25,353 nucleotides of DNA from Deferribacteres bacterium. Lineage in GTDB: Bacteria; Nitrospirota; Thermodesulfovibrionia; UBA6902. The notes beneath the pieces were generated by a model, which saw nothing but the letters and a program-made list of their open reading frames with translations, had not been told where the DNA came from and ran no database searches. Numbering within the stretch: position 1 is the first letter of the stretch; each line of letters starts with the position of its first letter. Positions 1-6,325 of this stretch are shown one piece after another. Made by a program: the position numbers and the translations under genes. The stretch covers positions 1 to 25,353 of the forward strand of contig JAADFS010000134.1 of NCBI GenBank assembly GCA_013152795.1. The letters are read 5' to 3'.

Positions 1-1245
1 TATCATCGCCTCAATGGTAAATTCGGTATCGGCCAGGCTGGGAAGGGCCTTGTTTGCAAGCGATTCCAGCACCCATACAGCGCCTACATTGTCACACTCG
101 CCGCTGAACGGCCAAGGAACACCGGTTATAGACTCGCAAACACTTGGATCTGCTGTTGTGGAAGCAGCACTGAAATCCACGGCATATTCATACTTTCTTT
201 CCACCTTTGCCACCGCCGCCAGATTGGCGTTTGTGCCTGATGTCACAGGTGCCCACGCGGTTCCGTCATCAGACCTGAGTATGGTGCCGGATGTCCCCAC
301 GGCAACCCACGGCCCGCTGCCGTACGCCACGCCGGCGAAAGCTGTACCGGGCATTGCATATACATAATCATTCACGTAATCATTGAGTGTTATCCCGATG
401 TTAAGGATAAAATTATATCCCACGCCTACCCAGAGGCCGTTGCCGCTGCCGTAGGCCACGGCTGTATACAGGTCACCTGTATGCAGGAGGTCCCCAATGT
501 CATCGGGGACATACCAGTTATACCCGTCGGGAGAGACGATTATTACGCCGTTTCCAACGGCAACCCATATCTCCCCCCCGTAGGCGACGGCGTTAAGATG
601 ATTCTCCGTGACGGATGCTGCAGGAGTCCATGTCTCGCCGTCAGTGGAGTGAATCACCGTCCCGTTATTTCCGACCGCCACCCACAATCCATTGGCATAC
701 GCAACGCTGTTTAAGTTCTGCTTTATGACTGACGGGACGGAAACCCAGGTATCCCCGTCAGCGGATTTTACTATTGTACCGGATGTCACTCCCCTGTCTC
801 CAACGGCAATCCACGTCCCGTCCCCGTAGGCTACACCGTTAAGATTGCCGGGTATCTCCGGTACCGTGCCGGCTCCAGACCACTCCGATCCGTTATCGGA
901 ATAGACTATGACGCCGTCTTCTCCCACTGCAACAGTACGTCCGTCCCCGTACCCTATACTTATCAGGTTGTTGTCTGTACCTGATGCGGCAGGAATCCAC
1001 GTGCCGCCACCGTCGTCCGAGTAGATTATCGTACCTGCATCACCAACCGCAATAAAAGAAGTAATGAAAGCATGAGTGTCGGCAGTGCCCGTATCAGACG
1101 CAGCAGTATCCGTCGTGACAGCCTCTCCTGGAGTGGTATCAGTGGTGCTCCCGGTTGCTGTGGTCGTAGTGCCGCTGATTCCGCAGGCACTCAGCAGCAA
1201 ACCGAATGACAATAACAGGATAATCAGTAAACTTCTCTTTTTCAT
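1..1245 (-). CDS. Lipoprotein with BNR/YCF48-like beta-propeller repeats, C-terminus cut by window edge
   Basis: The frame is open from the ATG at 1245 to base 1, giving 415 codons with no stop, so the 3' end lies outside the window. A strong Shine-Dalgarno (GGGGGGAGGG) precedes the ATG. Residues 1-21 form a lipoprotein signal: MKKR, a Leu/Ile-rich core, then the lipobox Leu-Ser-Ala-Cys with Cys21 as the lipidated residue. A Thr-rich linker follows to about residue 55. From about 58 to 345 there are roughly seven repeats of 35-45 residues of the form VAVGxxGTIxxSxDGxTW...LxxVAYGxGxW, typical of BNR/YCF48 (photosystem II assembly factor-like) propellers. Near residue 350 the repeats stop, and the last residues before the edge (FTIEAMI) resemble the start of a LamG/concanavalin-like domain. 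It is probably an envelope-anchored binding or scaffold protein. The repeat class is secure; the ligand is unknown and the LamG call is tentative. Confidence 0.85.
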   Translation of the reverse strand, partial: MKKRSLLIILLLSFGLLLSACGISGTTTTATGSTTDTTPGEAVTTDTAASDTGTADTHAFITSFIAVGDAGTIIYSDDGGGTWIPAASGTDNNLISIGYGDGRTVAVGEDGVIVYSDNGSEWSGAGTVPEIPGNLNGVAYGDGTWIAVGDRGVTSGTIVKSADGDTWVSVPSVIKQNLNSVAYANGLWVAVGNNGTVIHSTDGETWTPAASVTENHLNAVAYGGEIWVAVGNGVIIVSPDGYNWYVPDDIGDLLHTGDLYTAVAYGSGNGLWVGVGYNFILNIGITLNDYVNDYVYAMPGTAFAGVAYGSGPWVAVGTSGTILRSDDGTAWAPVTSGTNANLAAVAKVERKYEYAVDFSAASTTADPSVCESITGVPWPFSGECDNVGAVWVLESLANKALPSLADTEFTIEAMI

Positions 1246-1464
1246 ATTCCCTCCCCCCTATGAATTTAAGAGAATTTATCTTGATACCGGACAGGATGAA
1301 ACAATAATCCTGCCTCCTTTGCTTGATACAATACCACGCTGACAATTCATTTGTTCAGTAAATGCCTACTTCGGCCTCAAATATAACCCCTTTTTCATAG
1401 TGCAAAAAAGATGCCTGGATATACGAATACGCCCATGTTTATTTTCTATTTCACTATGGAATTT

Positions 1465-1705
1465 ACCTTACAGTGGCATAAAACTATTGCCAGCGGGCAG
1501 GAGAGCCTGCCGGCCGGAAAAGCTTTATCTGCGATACCTTCAGTGCTAACAGCTCAGCCCCCTCCCCCTAACCCCCTCCCGAGGGGAGGGGGGACTTGTT
1601 TCTTCCTGCACCCTGACAACTACACCCTAAACTCAGAACTCTGAACTTTGAACTCAGAACTTTCTTTCCCCACAGGCTCTCCTGCCTGTTTTGCAACATT
1701 AAGGT
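1465..1705 (+). repeat. Full copy of dispersed palindromic (MITE-like) element, copy 1
   Basis: The left arm starts ACCTTACAGTGGCATAAAA (1465-1483) and carries a hairpin with stem GGCAGG/CCTGCC and loop AGAG (1496-1511), followed by GAAAAGCTTTATCTGCGATA. The right arm, read on the minus strand from 1705, starts ACCTTAATGTTGCAAAA and carries the same hairpin motif at 1673-1686, with two changes in one stem strand. The left arm matches the reverse complement of 11150-11223 over about 70 bases. The interior (about 1545-1665) is C-rich then A-rich and is not shared with the other full copy. No transposase is encoded, so it would be non-autonomous if mobile. The target-site duplication is not clear. 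Confidence 0.7.
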
Positions 1706-1744
1706 TAATAGATGGTAATCCACTGGGAACTGCACATAAACAGT

Positions 1745-1762
1745 TGTCACACATATGTGACA
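1745..1762. promoter_or_regulatory. Candidate operator: TGTCACA-CATA-TGTGACA
   Basis: Perfect 7-bp inverted repeat with a 4-bp centre, about 165 bp upstream of gyrA and about 95 bp upstream of a possible -10 hexamer. The symmetry is what a dimeric helix-turn-helix regulator would need. The half-site is not the exact CRP (TGTGA-N6-TCACA) or FNR (TTGAT-N4-ATCAA) form, so no regulator is assigned. Confidence 0.35.
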
Positions 1763-1855
1763 TGACACACTGCCGGGGACATTAATGAGTAACCAGCCGG
1801 CCCCCATGCCGTTTGCGCAAAAACCCGCAGCTTTATTTTCCGTGGCATCAGCATG

Positions 1856-1861
1856 TATAAT
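1856..1861 (+). promoter_or_regulatory. Possible -10 element (TATAAT) for gyrA
   Basis: An exact TATAAT preceded directly by TG lies 65 bp upstream of the gyrA ATG. Only a poor -35 (T-rich, about 1832-1838) sits at a suitable distance. It is the best candidate in the gap, by hexamer match alone. Confidence 0.35.
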
Positions 1862-1926
1862 ATTGAGATTTTTTAAATGCATACTTATTTCCGGAGACTG
1901 TACCCGGTGACAGCAGGGATATCTGA

Positions 1927-4377
1927 ATGGAAAAACTGACCTTGAATATCGAAGAAGAGATGAAGACATCCTACCTCGATTACGCCATGAGCGTGATCGT
2001 GGGCAGGGCCCTGCCTGATGTAAAAGACGGCCTGAAACCGGTTCAGCGCCGCATACTCTACGCCATGCTCAGGGAAGGGCTGACCCCGGGCAAAAAATAC
2101 TCCAAATGCGCGGGCGTTGTCGGGGAAGTGCTGATGAAGAAATACCACCCGCACGGCGATTCCGCGGTCTATGATGCGCTCGTCAGGCTCGCCCAGGATT
2201 TCAACATGCGCTATACCCTCGTGGACGGGCAGGGCAATTTCGGCTCTATCGACGGAGACCCTGCCGCAGCCTACCGTTATACAGAGGCAAGGCTCACGAG
2301 GCTCGCGGAGGAGATGCTGGCCGATATCGACAAAGAAACGGTGGACTTTGTCCCGAATTTCGATGAAACCACGGAAGAGCCGGTGGTCCTGCCGGCCAAG
2401 GTACCCAATCTCCTGATCAACGGTTCCTCGGGGATTGCAGTGGGGATGGCAACCAACATACCCCCCCATAACCTCGGGGAGGTTGTTGACGGACTCCTCC
2501 TCATGATAGAAAAGCCGGATGTCACGGTCCGGGAACTTATGAAAAAAATCAAGGGGCCTGACTTTCCCACCGGCAGCGCCATCCACGGTAAAAAGGGTAT
2601 CCAGGACGCCTACAATACCGGCAGGGGGATTATCAAGATGCGTGCAAAGGTCAACATAGAGGAATACGCAAAAGGCCAGAGCATCGTGATCACCGAGCTG
2701 CCGTACCAGGTGAACAAGGCAAGGCTGATTGAAAAGATCGCAGAACTCTTCCGCCTCAAAAAGGTCGAGGGCCTGGCGGACCTCAGGGATGAATCCGACA
2801 GGGAGGGCATAAGGGTGGTTCTCGAGCTGAAACGCGGCGAGATTCCCCAGGTTATTCTGAACCAGCTCTTCAAGCACACGGCGATGGAGTCCACCTTCGG
2901 GGTGATCATGCTCGCAATAGTCAACGGCCAGCCCAAGGTACTGAACCTCACCGGCCTGCTCTCGCTTTTTCTCCAGCACAGGCGCGAAGTCGTTATCAGG
3001 AAGACAAAGTTCGAGCTGAGAAAGGCCGAGGAAAAGGCCCACATACTTGAAGGTCTCAAGATAGCCCTTGACAACCTCGACAGGATCATTGCCTTTATCC
3101 GCCGCTCAAAGACACCGGAAGAGGCGCTTAACGGCCTGATGAAGGATTTCCCCCTCACAAAGACCCAGGCACAGGCGATCCTTGATATGAGGCTTCAGAG
3201 ACTGACCGGCCTGGAGAGGGAAAAGATCGTGCAGGATTATGAAAACATACTGAAGGAGATCAGCAGGCTCAGGGATATCCTTGCAAGCCCCGCGCTTGTA
3301 AACAGGATCATCAGGGACGAGCTTGTTGAAATAAAGAAGAAATACGCGGACAAGAGGCGCACGGAGATAACGGGCGAGGCAGAGGAAATAACCATTGAGG
3401 ACCTGATACAGGAAGAGGAGATGGTGATAACCATTTCCCACCAGGGATACATAAAAAGAAACTCCCTGTCCCTTTACCGGAGCCAGCGAAGGGGTGGAAA
3501 AGGGCTCATGGGCATGGAGACAAGGGAAGAGGATTTCGTGGAAGACCTGTTCCTTGCCTCGACACATGATTATGTGCTCTTTTTTACGAATTACGGCCGC
3601 CTCTACTGGCTCAAGGTCTACCAGATACCTGAAATGGGAAGGGCGGCAAAGGGTAAGGCCATAGTGAATCTCCTCCAGCTATCCCAGGGTGAGAAGGTAA
3701 GCGCCGTATTCCCGATAAAGGAGTTCAGGGAAGGCCGCTACCTGTTGATGGCGACCAAAAAGGGCGTTGTAAAGAAGACACCCCTGAAGGCATACAGCAA
3801 TCCGCGCTCAAAGGGTATCACGGCCATCAAGCTCGACCCGGATGATGAGCTTATCGGCGTAAGGATGACGGACGGAACGAAGGACATCATCCTCAGCACC
3901 CGGGAGGGCCTTTCGATAAGATTCAATGAAAAAGACGTCAGGGAAATGGGGCGCGTGGCCCGCGGTGTAAGGGGCATAAGGCTCGTGAGAGACGACGAGG
4001 TCGTATCCGTGGGTGTCGTGGAAAAGGATACGACACTCCTGACGATTACCGAGAAGGGCTACGGCAAGAGAACCAGATCGGAAGAGTACAGAATCCAGAG
4101 CAGGGGCGGCAAAGGCATATTCACGATAAAGGTCACACCCAAAAAGGGCCGGGTTGTGGGTGTGCTCCGGGTGGCTGATGATGACGAGATAATCATTATA
4201 GCCGGCAGCGGCAAGCTGATACGCATAAAGGCATCCAACATAAGAATCATCGGCAGGAGCACACAGGGAGTCAGGCTCATAGACCTTGCGGATGACGACA
4301 AGGTGGTCAGCATAGCCCGCGTGGTTGAAAGGGAAGAGGAAGGCAATGGACGGAACGGCGAATTATTCAAGAAATAA
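1927..4377 (+). CDS. gyrA: DNA gyrase subunit A
   Basis: An 816-residue protein of typical GyrA length. With GyrB it introduces negative supercoils by ATP-driven double-strand passage. The N-terminal part carries the winged-helix region with HPHGDSAVYDALVRLAQDF at 74-92 and the catalytic tyrosine Tyr118 in the AAYRYTE motif. A coiled-coil tower follows at about 340-470. The C-terminal beta-pinwheel starts near 515 with an intact GyrA box, QRRGGKG at 520-526, which marks gyrase rather than topoisomerase IV ParC. The quinolone-determining positions equal to E. coli Ser83 and Asp87 are Ser79 and Asp83, the unmutated state. An AGGGA Shine-Dalgarno sits 7-11 bases before the ATG. gyrB is not in this window, so gyrA is separated from it here. 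tsaD follows 144 bp downstream in the same direction. Confidence 0.98.
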   Translation: MEKLTLNIEEEMKTSYLDYAMSVIVGRALPDVKDGLKPVQRRILYAMLREGLTPGKKYSKCAGVVGEVLMKKYHPHGDSAVYDALVRLAQDFNMRYTLVDGQGNFGSIDGDPAAAYRYTEARLTRLAEEMLADIDKETVDFVPNFDETTEEPVVLPAKVPNLLINGSSGIAVGMATNIPPHNLGEVVDGLLLMIEKPDVTVRELMKKIKGPDFPTGSAIHGKKGIQDAYNTGRGIIKMRAKVNIEEYAKGQSIVITELPYQVNKARLIEKIAELFRLKKVEGLADLRDESDREGIRVVLELKRGEIPQVILNQLFKHTAMESTFGVIMLAIVNGQPKVLNLTGLLSLFLQHRREVVIRKTKFELRKAEEKAHILEGLKIALDNLDRIIAFIRRSKTPEEALNGLMKDFPLTKTQAQAILDMRLQRLTGLEREKIVQDYENILKEISRLRDILASPALVNRIIRDELVEIKKKYADKRRTEITGEAEEITIEDLIQEEEMVITISHQGYIKRNSLSLYRSQRRGGKGLMGMETREEDFVEDLFLASTHDYVLFFTNYGRLYWLKVYQIPEMGRAAKGKAIVNLLQLSQGEKVSAVFPIKEFREGRYLLMATKKGVVKKTPLKAYSNPRSKGITAIKLDPDDELIGVRMTDGTKDIILSTREGLSIRFNEKDVREMGRVARGVRGIRLVRDDEVVSVGVVEKDTTLLTITEKGYGKRTRSEEYRIQSRGGKGIFTIKVTPKKGRVVGVLRVADDDEIIIIAGSGKLIRIKASNIRIIGRSTQGVRLIDLADDDKVVSIARVVEREEEGNGRNGELFKK

Positions 4378-4492
4378 GGCCCTGTTGTACGTCTGAAAGA
4401 TATCCACAGCCATAAATGCCCCATCCGCAGCGCTTTCGCCGCTATTTCCAGAAACTGATTGTTTTCCAATAGTTATATAGTATTTTACACGT

Positions 4493-4512
4493 AACCGGGA
4501 CATGTGCCGGTT
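4493..4512. promoter_or_regulatory. Inverted repeat AACCGG-N8-CCGGTT just upstream of tsaD
   Basis: A 6-bp inverted repeat with an 8-bp centre ends 9 bases before the preferred tsaD ATG. It covers an upstream in-frame GTG at 4504, which argues that the GTG is not the start. It could be a small mRNA hairpin or a regulator site. No other support is seen. Confidence 0.3.
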
Positions 4513-4521
4513 GTTGAGAAA

Positions 4522-5526
4522 ATGTTGATTTTGGGCATAGAGACCTCATGCGACGATACGGCCGCTGCAGTGGTGGAGGACGGCTGCAGGATCATCTCCA
4601 ATGTCGTATCAAGCCAGGATGAGATTCATAACAAGTACGGCGGGATAGTTCCCGAGCTTGCCTCAAGACGACACATAGAGATGATAGTGCCCGTGGTGCG
4701 GGAGGCAATGGGCAGGGCTGGGGCGGGATTCAGGGATATCTCCGCTGTGGCGGTCACTCGCGGGCCGGGCCTTATCGGCTCGCTCCTTGTCGGCGTGTGT
4801 TTTGCGAAATCCCTGTCGTTTGTGCATAACCTGCCCCTTGTTGCCGTGAATCATCTCGAAGGGCACATATACTCGGTATTTCTCGAGGCCGCCCCCGACT
4901 TCCCCTTTATGGCCCTTGTTGTCTCGGGCGGCCACACGAGCATCTATATCGTGAAGGGATTCGGAATGTATACCGAGGTCGCCAGGACAAGGGACGACGC
5001 TGCCGGGGAGGCATACGACAAGGTCTCAAAACTCCTGGGCTCAGGCTATCCCGGCGGGCCGGTCATAGATAAAATGGCGTCACAGGGAAACCCTGAAGCC
5101 ATTGTCTTTCCACGGGCAAAGCTGAAAAAAGGCCATGACTTCAGTTTCAGCGGCCTGAAGACAGCGGTGTTGAATCATATCAGGAAACATCCTGAATCAA
5201 GAAAGGAAGACATAGCGGCCGGCTTTCAGGCATCGGTTGTGGAGGTCTTGACCGACAGGGTCATGGAGATGGCCGTTTTATACGGGGTCAGCAGCATAAC
5301 GCTGTCCGGGGGTGTATCCGCAAACAGCAGCCTGAGGCAGAGGATAAGGGAGCGTGCATCGTCAAAGGGGATAAAGGTTTACCTCCCCTCCCCCCACCTG
5401 TGCACGGATAATGCCGCAATGATAGCGGCCGCCGGCTACCGATACTTCCTCGAAGGCAGGTTCGCCGGTCTGGCCCTGAATCCAAAGGCATGTCTTCCGC
5501 TGGGCTCCGGCACACGGCCGGCCTGA
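4522..5526 (+). CDS. tsaD: tRNA N6-adenosine threonylcarbamoyltransferase TsaD
   Basis: TsaD transfers the threonylcarbamoyl group from TC-AMP to A37 of ANN-decoding tRNAs (t6A), acting in the cytoplasm with TsaB and TsaE. From the ATG at 4522 the protein has 334 residues, the family norm, and starts MLILGIETSCDDTAAAVV as TsaD proteins do. The metal-binding motif is His111-Leu-Glu-Gly-His115. The ASKHA nucleotide-binding signature VVSGGHT (133-139) and the C-terminal CTDNAAM motif are present. An in-frame GTG at 4504 would add six residues but lies inside an inverted repeat, so the ATG is preferred. The Shine-Dalgarno is weak. The gene ends 10 bp from the convergent zinc-finger gene. Confidence 0.97.
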   Translation: MLILGIETSCDDTAAAVVEDGCRIISNVVSSQDEIHNKYGGIVPELASRRHIEMIVPVVREAMGRAGAGFRDISAVAVTRGPGLIGSLLVGVCFAKSLSFVHNLPLVAVNHLEGHIYSVFLEAAPDFPFMALVVSGGHTSIYIVKGFGMYTEVARTRDDAAGEAYDKVSKLLGSGYPGGPVIDKMASQGNPEAIVFPRAKLKKGHDFSFSGLKTAVLNHIRKHPESRKEDIAAGFQASVVEVLTDRVMEMAVLYGVSSITLSGGVSANSSLRQRIRERASSKGIKVYLPSPHLCTDNAAMIAAAGYRYFLEGRFAGLALNPKACLPLGSGTRPA

Positions 5527-5536
5527 GCAGGGCCTA

Positions 5537-5725
5537 TCACGTGCAGTGGCTTTTCAGGTGCGCACCCATTGCGGAGATACCCGTGAAAACCTCCCCGCAG
5601 AACGGGCACGTAAAACTGCCGTGCCTGAGCCTGTCTTTCTGCCTCTGAAAGAATTCCCTGATCTTTGATTTTTCCCTGTCAGCGCCTGATGAAATACCGT
5701 TGATACCAGTCAATACCTTCTTCAT
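5537..5725 (-). CDS. Small protein with a classical C2H2 zinc finger
   Basis: A 62-residue basic protein starting MKKVLTGINGISSGADREKS. Its C-terminal half holds one finger of the form F-x-C-x2-C-x3-F-x5-M-x2-H-x3-H: Phe38, Cys40, Cys43, Phe47, Met53, His56 and His60. That is Cys-x2-Cys-x12-His-x3-His, the spacing of eukaryotic-type C2H2 fingers, ending two residues after the last His. An upstream in-frame start at 5800 would add 25 residues, but these are read from a palindromic repeat, so the ATG at 5725 is chosen. A weak GGA lies upstream. It is downstream of lspA on the same strand, separated by 99 bp that include the repeat. It might bind nucleic acid or be a protein-interaction finger; the function is unknown. 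Confidence 0.7.
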   Translation of the reverse strand: MKKVLTGINGISSGADREKSKIREFFQRQKDRLRHGSFTCPFCGEVFTGISAMGAHLKSHCT

Positions 5726-5744
5726 CGTCCAATTGTTTTTTATA

Positions 5745-5806
5745 TTGTGGCATAAAAAATATCGCCGAAGGCAGGGGAGCCTGCCGGTTTTATGCAACAT
5801 TAAGGT
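5745..5806 (-). repeat. Compact single-hairpin copy of the dispersed palindromic element
   Basis: Both ends of the family are present in about 60 bp: TGGCATAAAA at 5748-5757 and TTTTATGCAACATTAAGGT at 5788-5806. Between them is one hairpin with stem GGCAGG/CCTGCC and loop GGAG (5770-5785). It lies between lspA and the zinc-finger gene, both on the minus strand. Copies near 1.5 kb and 11.1 kb have two hairpins separated by a longer interior. Confidence 0.65.
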
Positions 5807-5824
5807 AAAATATCGCGGGCGGGA

Positions 5825-6325
5825 TTATTTGCTACCGATTTCTTTCGTTGGATTCTGTCCGTGTCTCCAGATGGACAGCAGAAAAAGCACTATTCCCGTG
5901 GTCAATGCCGAATCCGCCAGATTAAACGCAGGCCAGTGCCATTTACCGACAAAGACATCGATAAAATCAACAACCCCCCCCCTTTTTATCCTGTCTATGA
6001 GATTACCTGCCGCGCCTCCCAGAATCAGGGAAAGCGAAAAGAACTCCAGGCGTTTCCGGGTTTTTGAAAGATATATTATTATAAGGATTATAGCAATAAC
6101 TGATATAAATATAAAGATGTCGTTACCGAGGCCGGTGAAAGCCCCAAAGGCCGCTCCCTTGTTCCGGACATGAACGATCCTTAAAAACGGCAGTACGTCA
6201 ATGTGCTCAAAAGGCATGACCCTTTCAACAATGAGCTTTTTCGTGAGATAATCCGAAAGCGTCACGAGAGAGGACACCAGTATTATGAGGATCCCCTTTT
6301 TCAAGAAGTTATCACCCTGAAGCAT
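5825..6325 (-). CDS. lspA: Lipoprotein signal peptidase (signal peptidase II)
   Basis: An integral inner-membrane aspartyl protease that cleaves signal peptides from prolipoproteins after lipidation of the +1 Cys. It has four hydrophobic segments at about 10-25, 68-86, 96-110 and 139-152. The catalytic aspartates are Asp120 in the GGVVDFIDV motif and Asp138 in FNLADSA, and the NKGAAFG loop and GNLIDRI motif are intact. From the ATG at 6325 it has 166 residues and overlaps the end of ileS by 25 bp. A TTG at 6304 that overlaps the ileS stop as TTGA and sits behind AGGGTG is a plausible alternative (159 residues). ileS-lspA is a common pair. Likely clients in this window include the lipoprotein at 1-1245. 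Confidence 0.95.
   Translation of the reverse strand: MLQGDNFLKKGILIILVSSLVTLSDYLTKKLIVERVMPFEHIDVLPFLRIVHVRNKGAAFGAFTGLGNDIFIFISVIAIILIIIYLSKTRKRLEFFSLSLILGGAAGNLIDRIKRGGVVDFIDVFVGKWHWPAFNLADSALTTGIVLFLLSIWRHGQNPTKEIGSK

Larger units (their letters stand above)
1246..1926. other. 681-bp intergenic region between divergent lipoprotein gene and gyrA
   Basis: No convincing gene is seen here. The gap holds a 241-bp palindromic element at 1465-1705, a perfect 7-bp inverted repeat at 1745-1762, and a TATAAT hexamer at 1856-1861 that could serve gyrA. Inside the element are a C-rich/G-rich palindrome (about 1558-1592) and a run of short repeats of the type GAACT (about 1631-1662). The lipoprotein promoter must lie in 1246-1465 but no clear hexamers were identified. 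Confidence 0.6.

Noticed and set aside
1558..1592. C-rich/G-rich palindrome as an intrinsic terminator
   Set aside because: No T run follows on either strand and it lies inside the palindromic element, not at a gene end.
1411..1644. 77-codon plus-strand frame in the gap before gyrA
   Set aside because: Most of it is read from the palindromic element and its C-rich interior; no Shine-Dalgarno and no protein-like pattern.
1631..1662. Short tandem-like GAACT repeats that might suggest a CRISPR or microsatellite
   Set aside because: Repeats are only about 8 bases, imperfect, and without spacers; there is no CRISPR array in the window.
2146..2205. Possible quinolone-resistance change in gyrA
   Set aside because: The positions equal to E. 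coli Ser83 and Asp87 are Ser and Asp, the unmutated state.
1885..3042. Long minus-strand open frame (385 codons) opposite gyrA
   Set aside because: It lies fully opposite the well-conserved gyrA sequence, and its translation (rich in H, D, L, F without recognisable motif) is what a reversed gyrA frame gives.
5726..5800. N-terminal extension of the zinc-finger protein
   Set aside because: The extra 25 codons are mostly the compact palindromic element; the ATG at 5725 gives a sensible MKK start.
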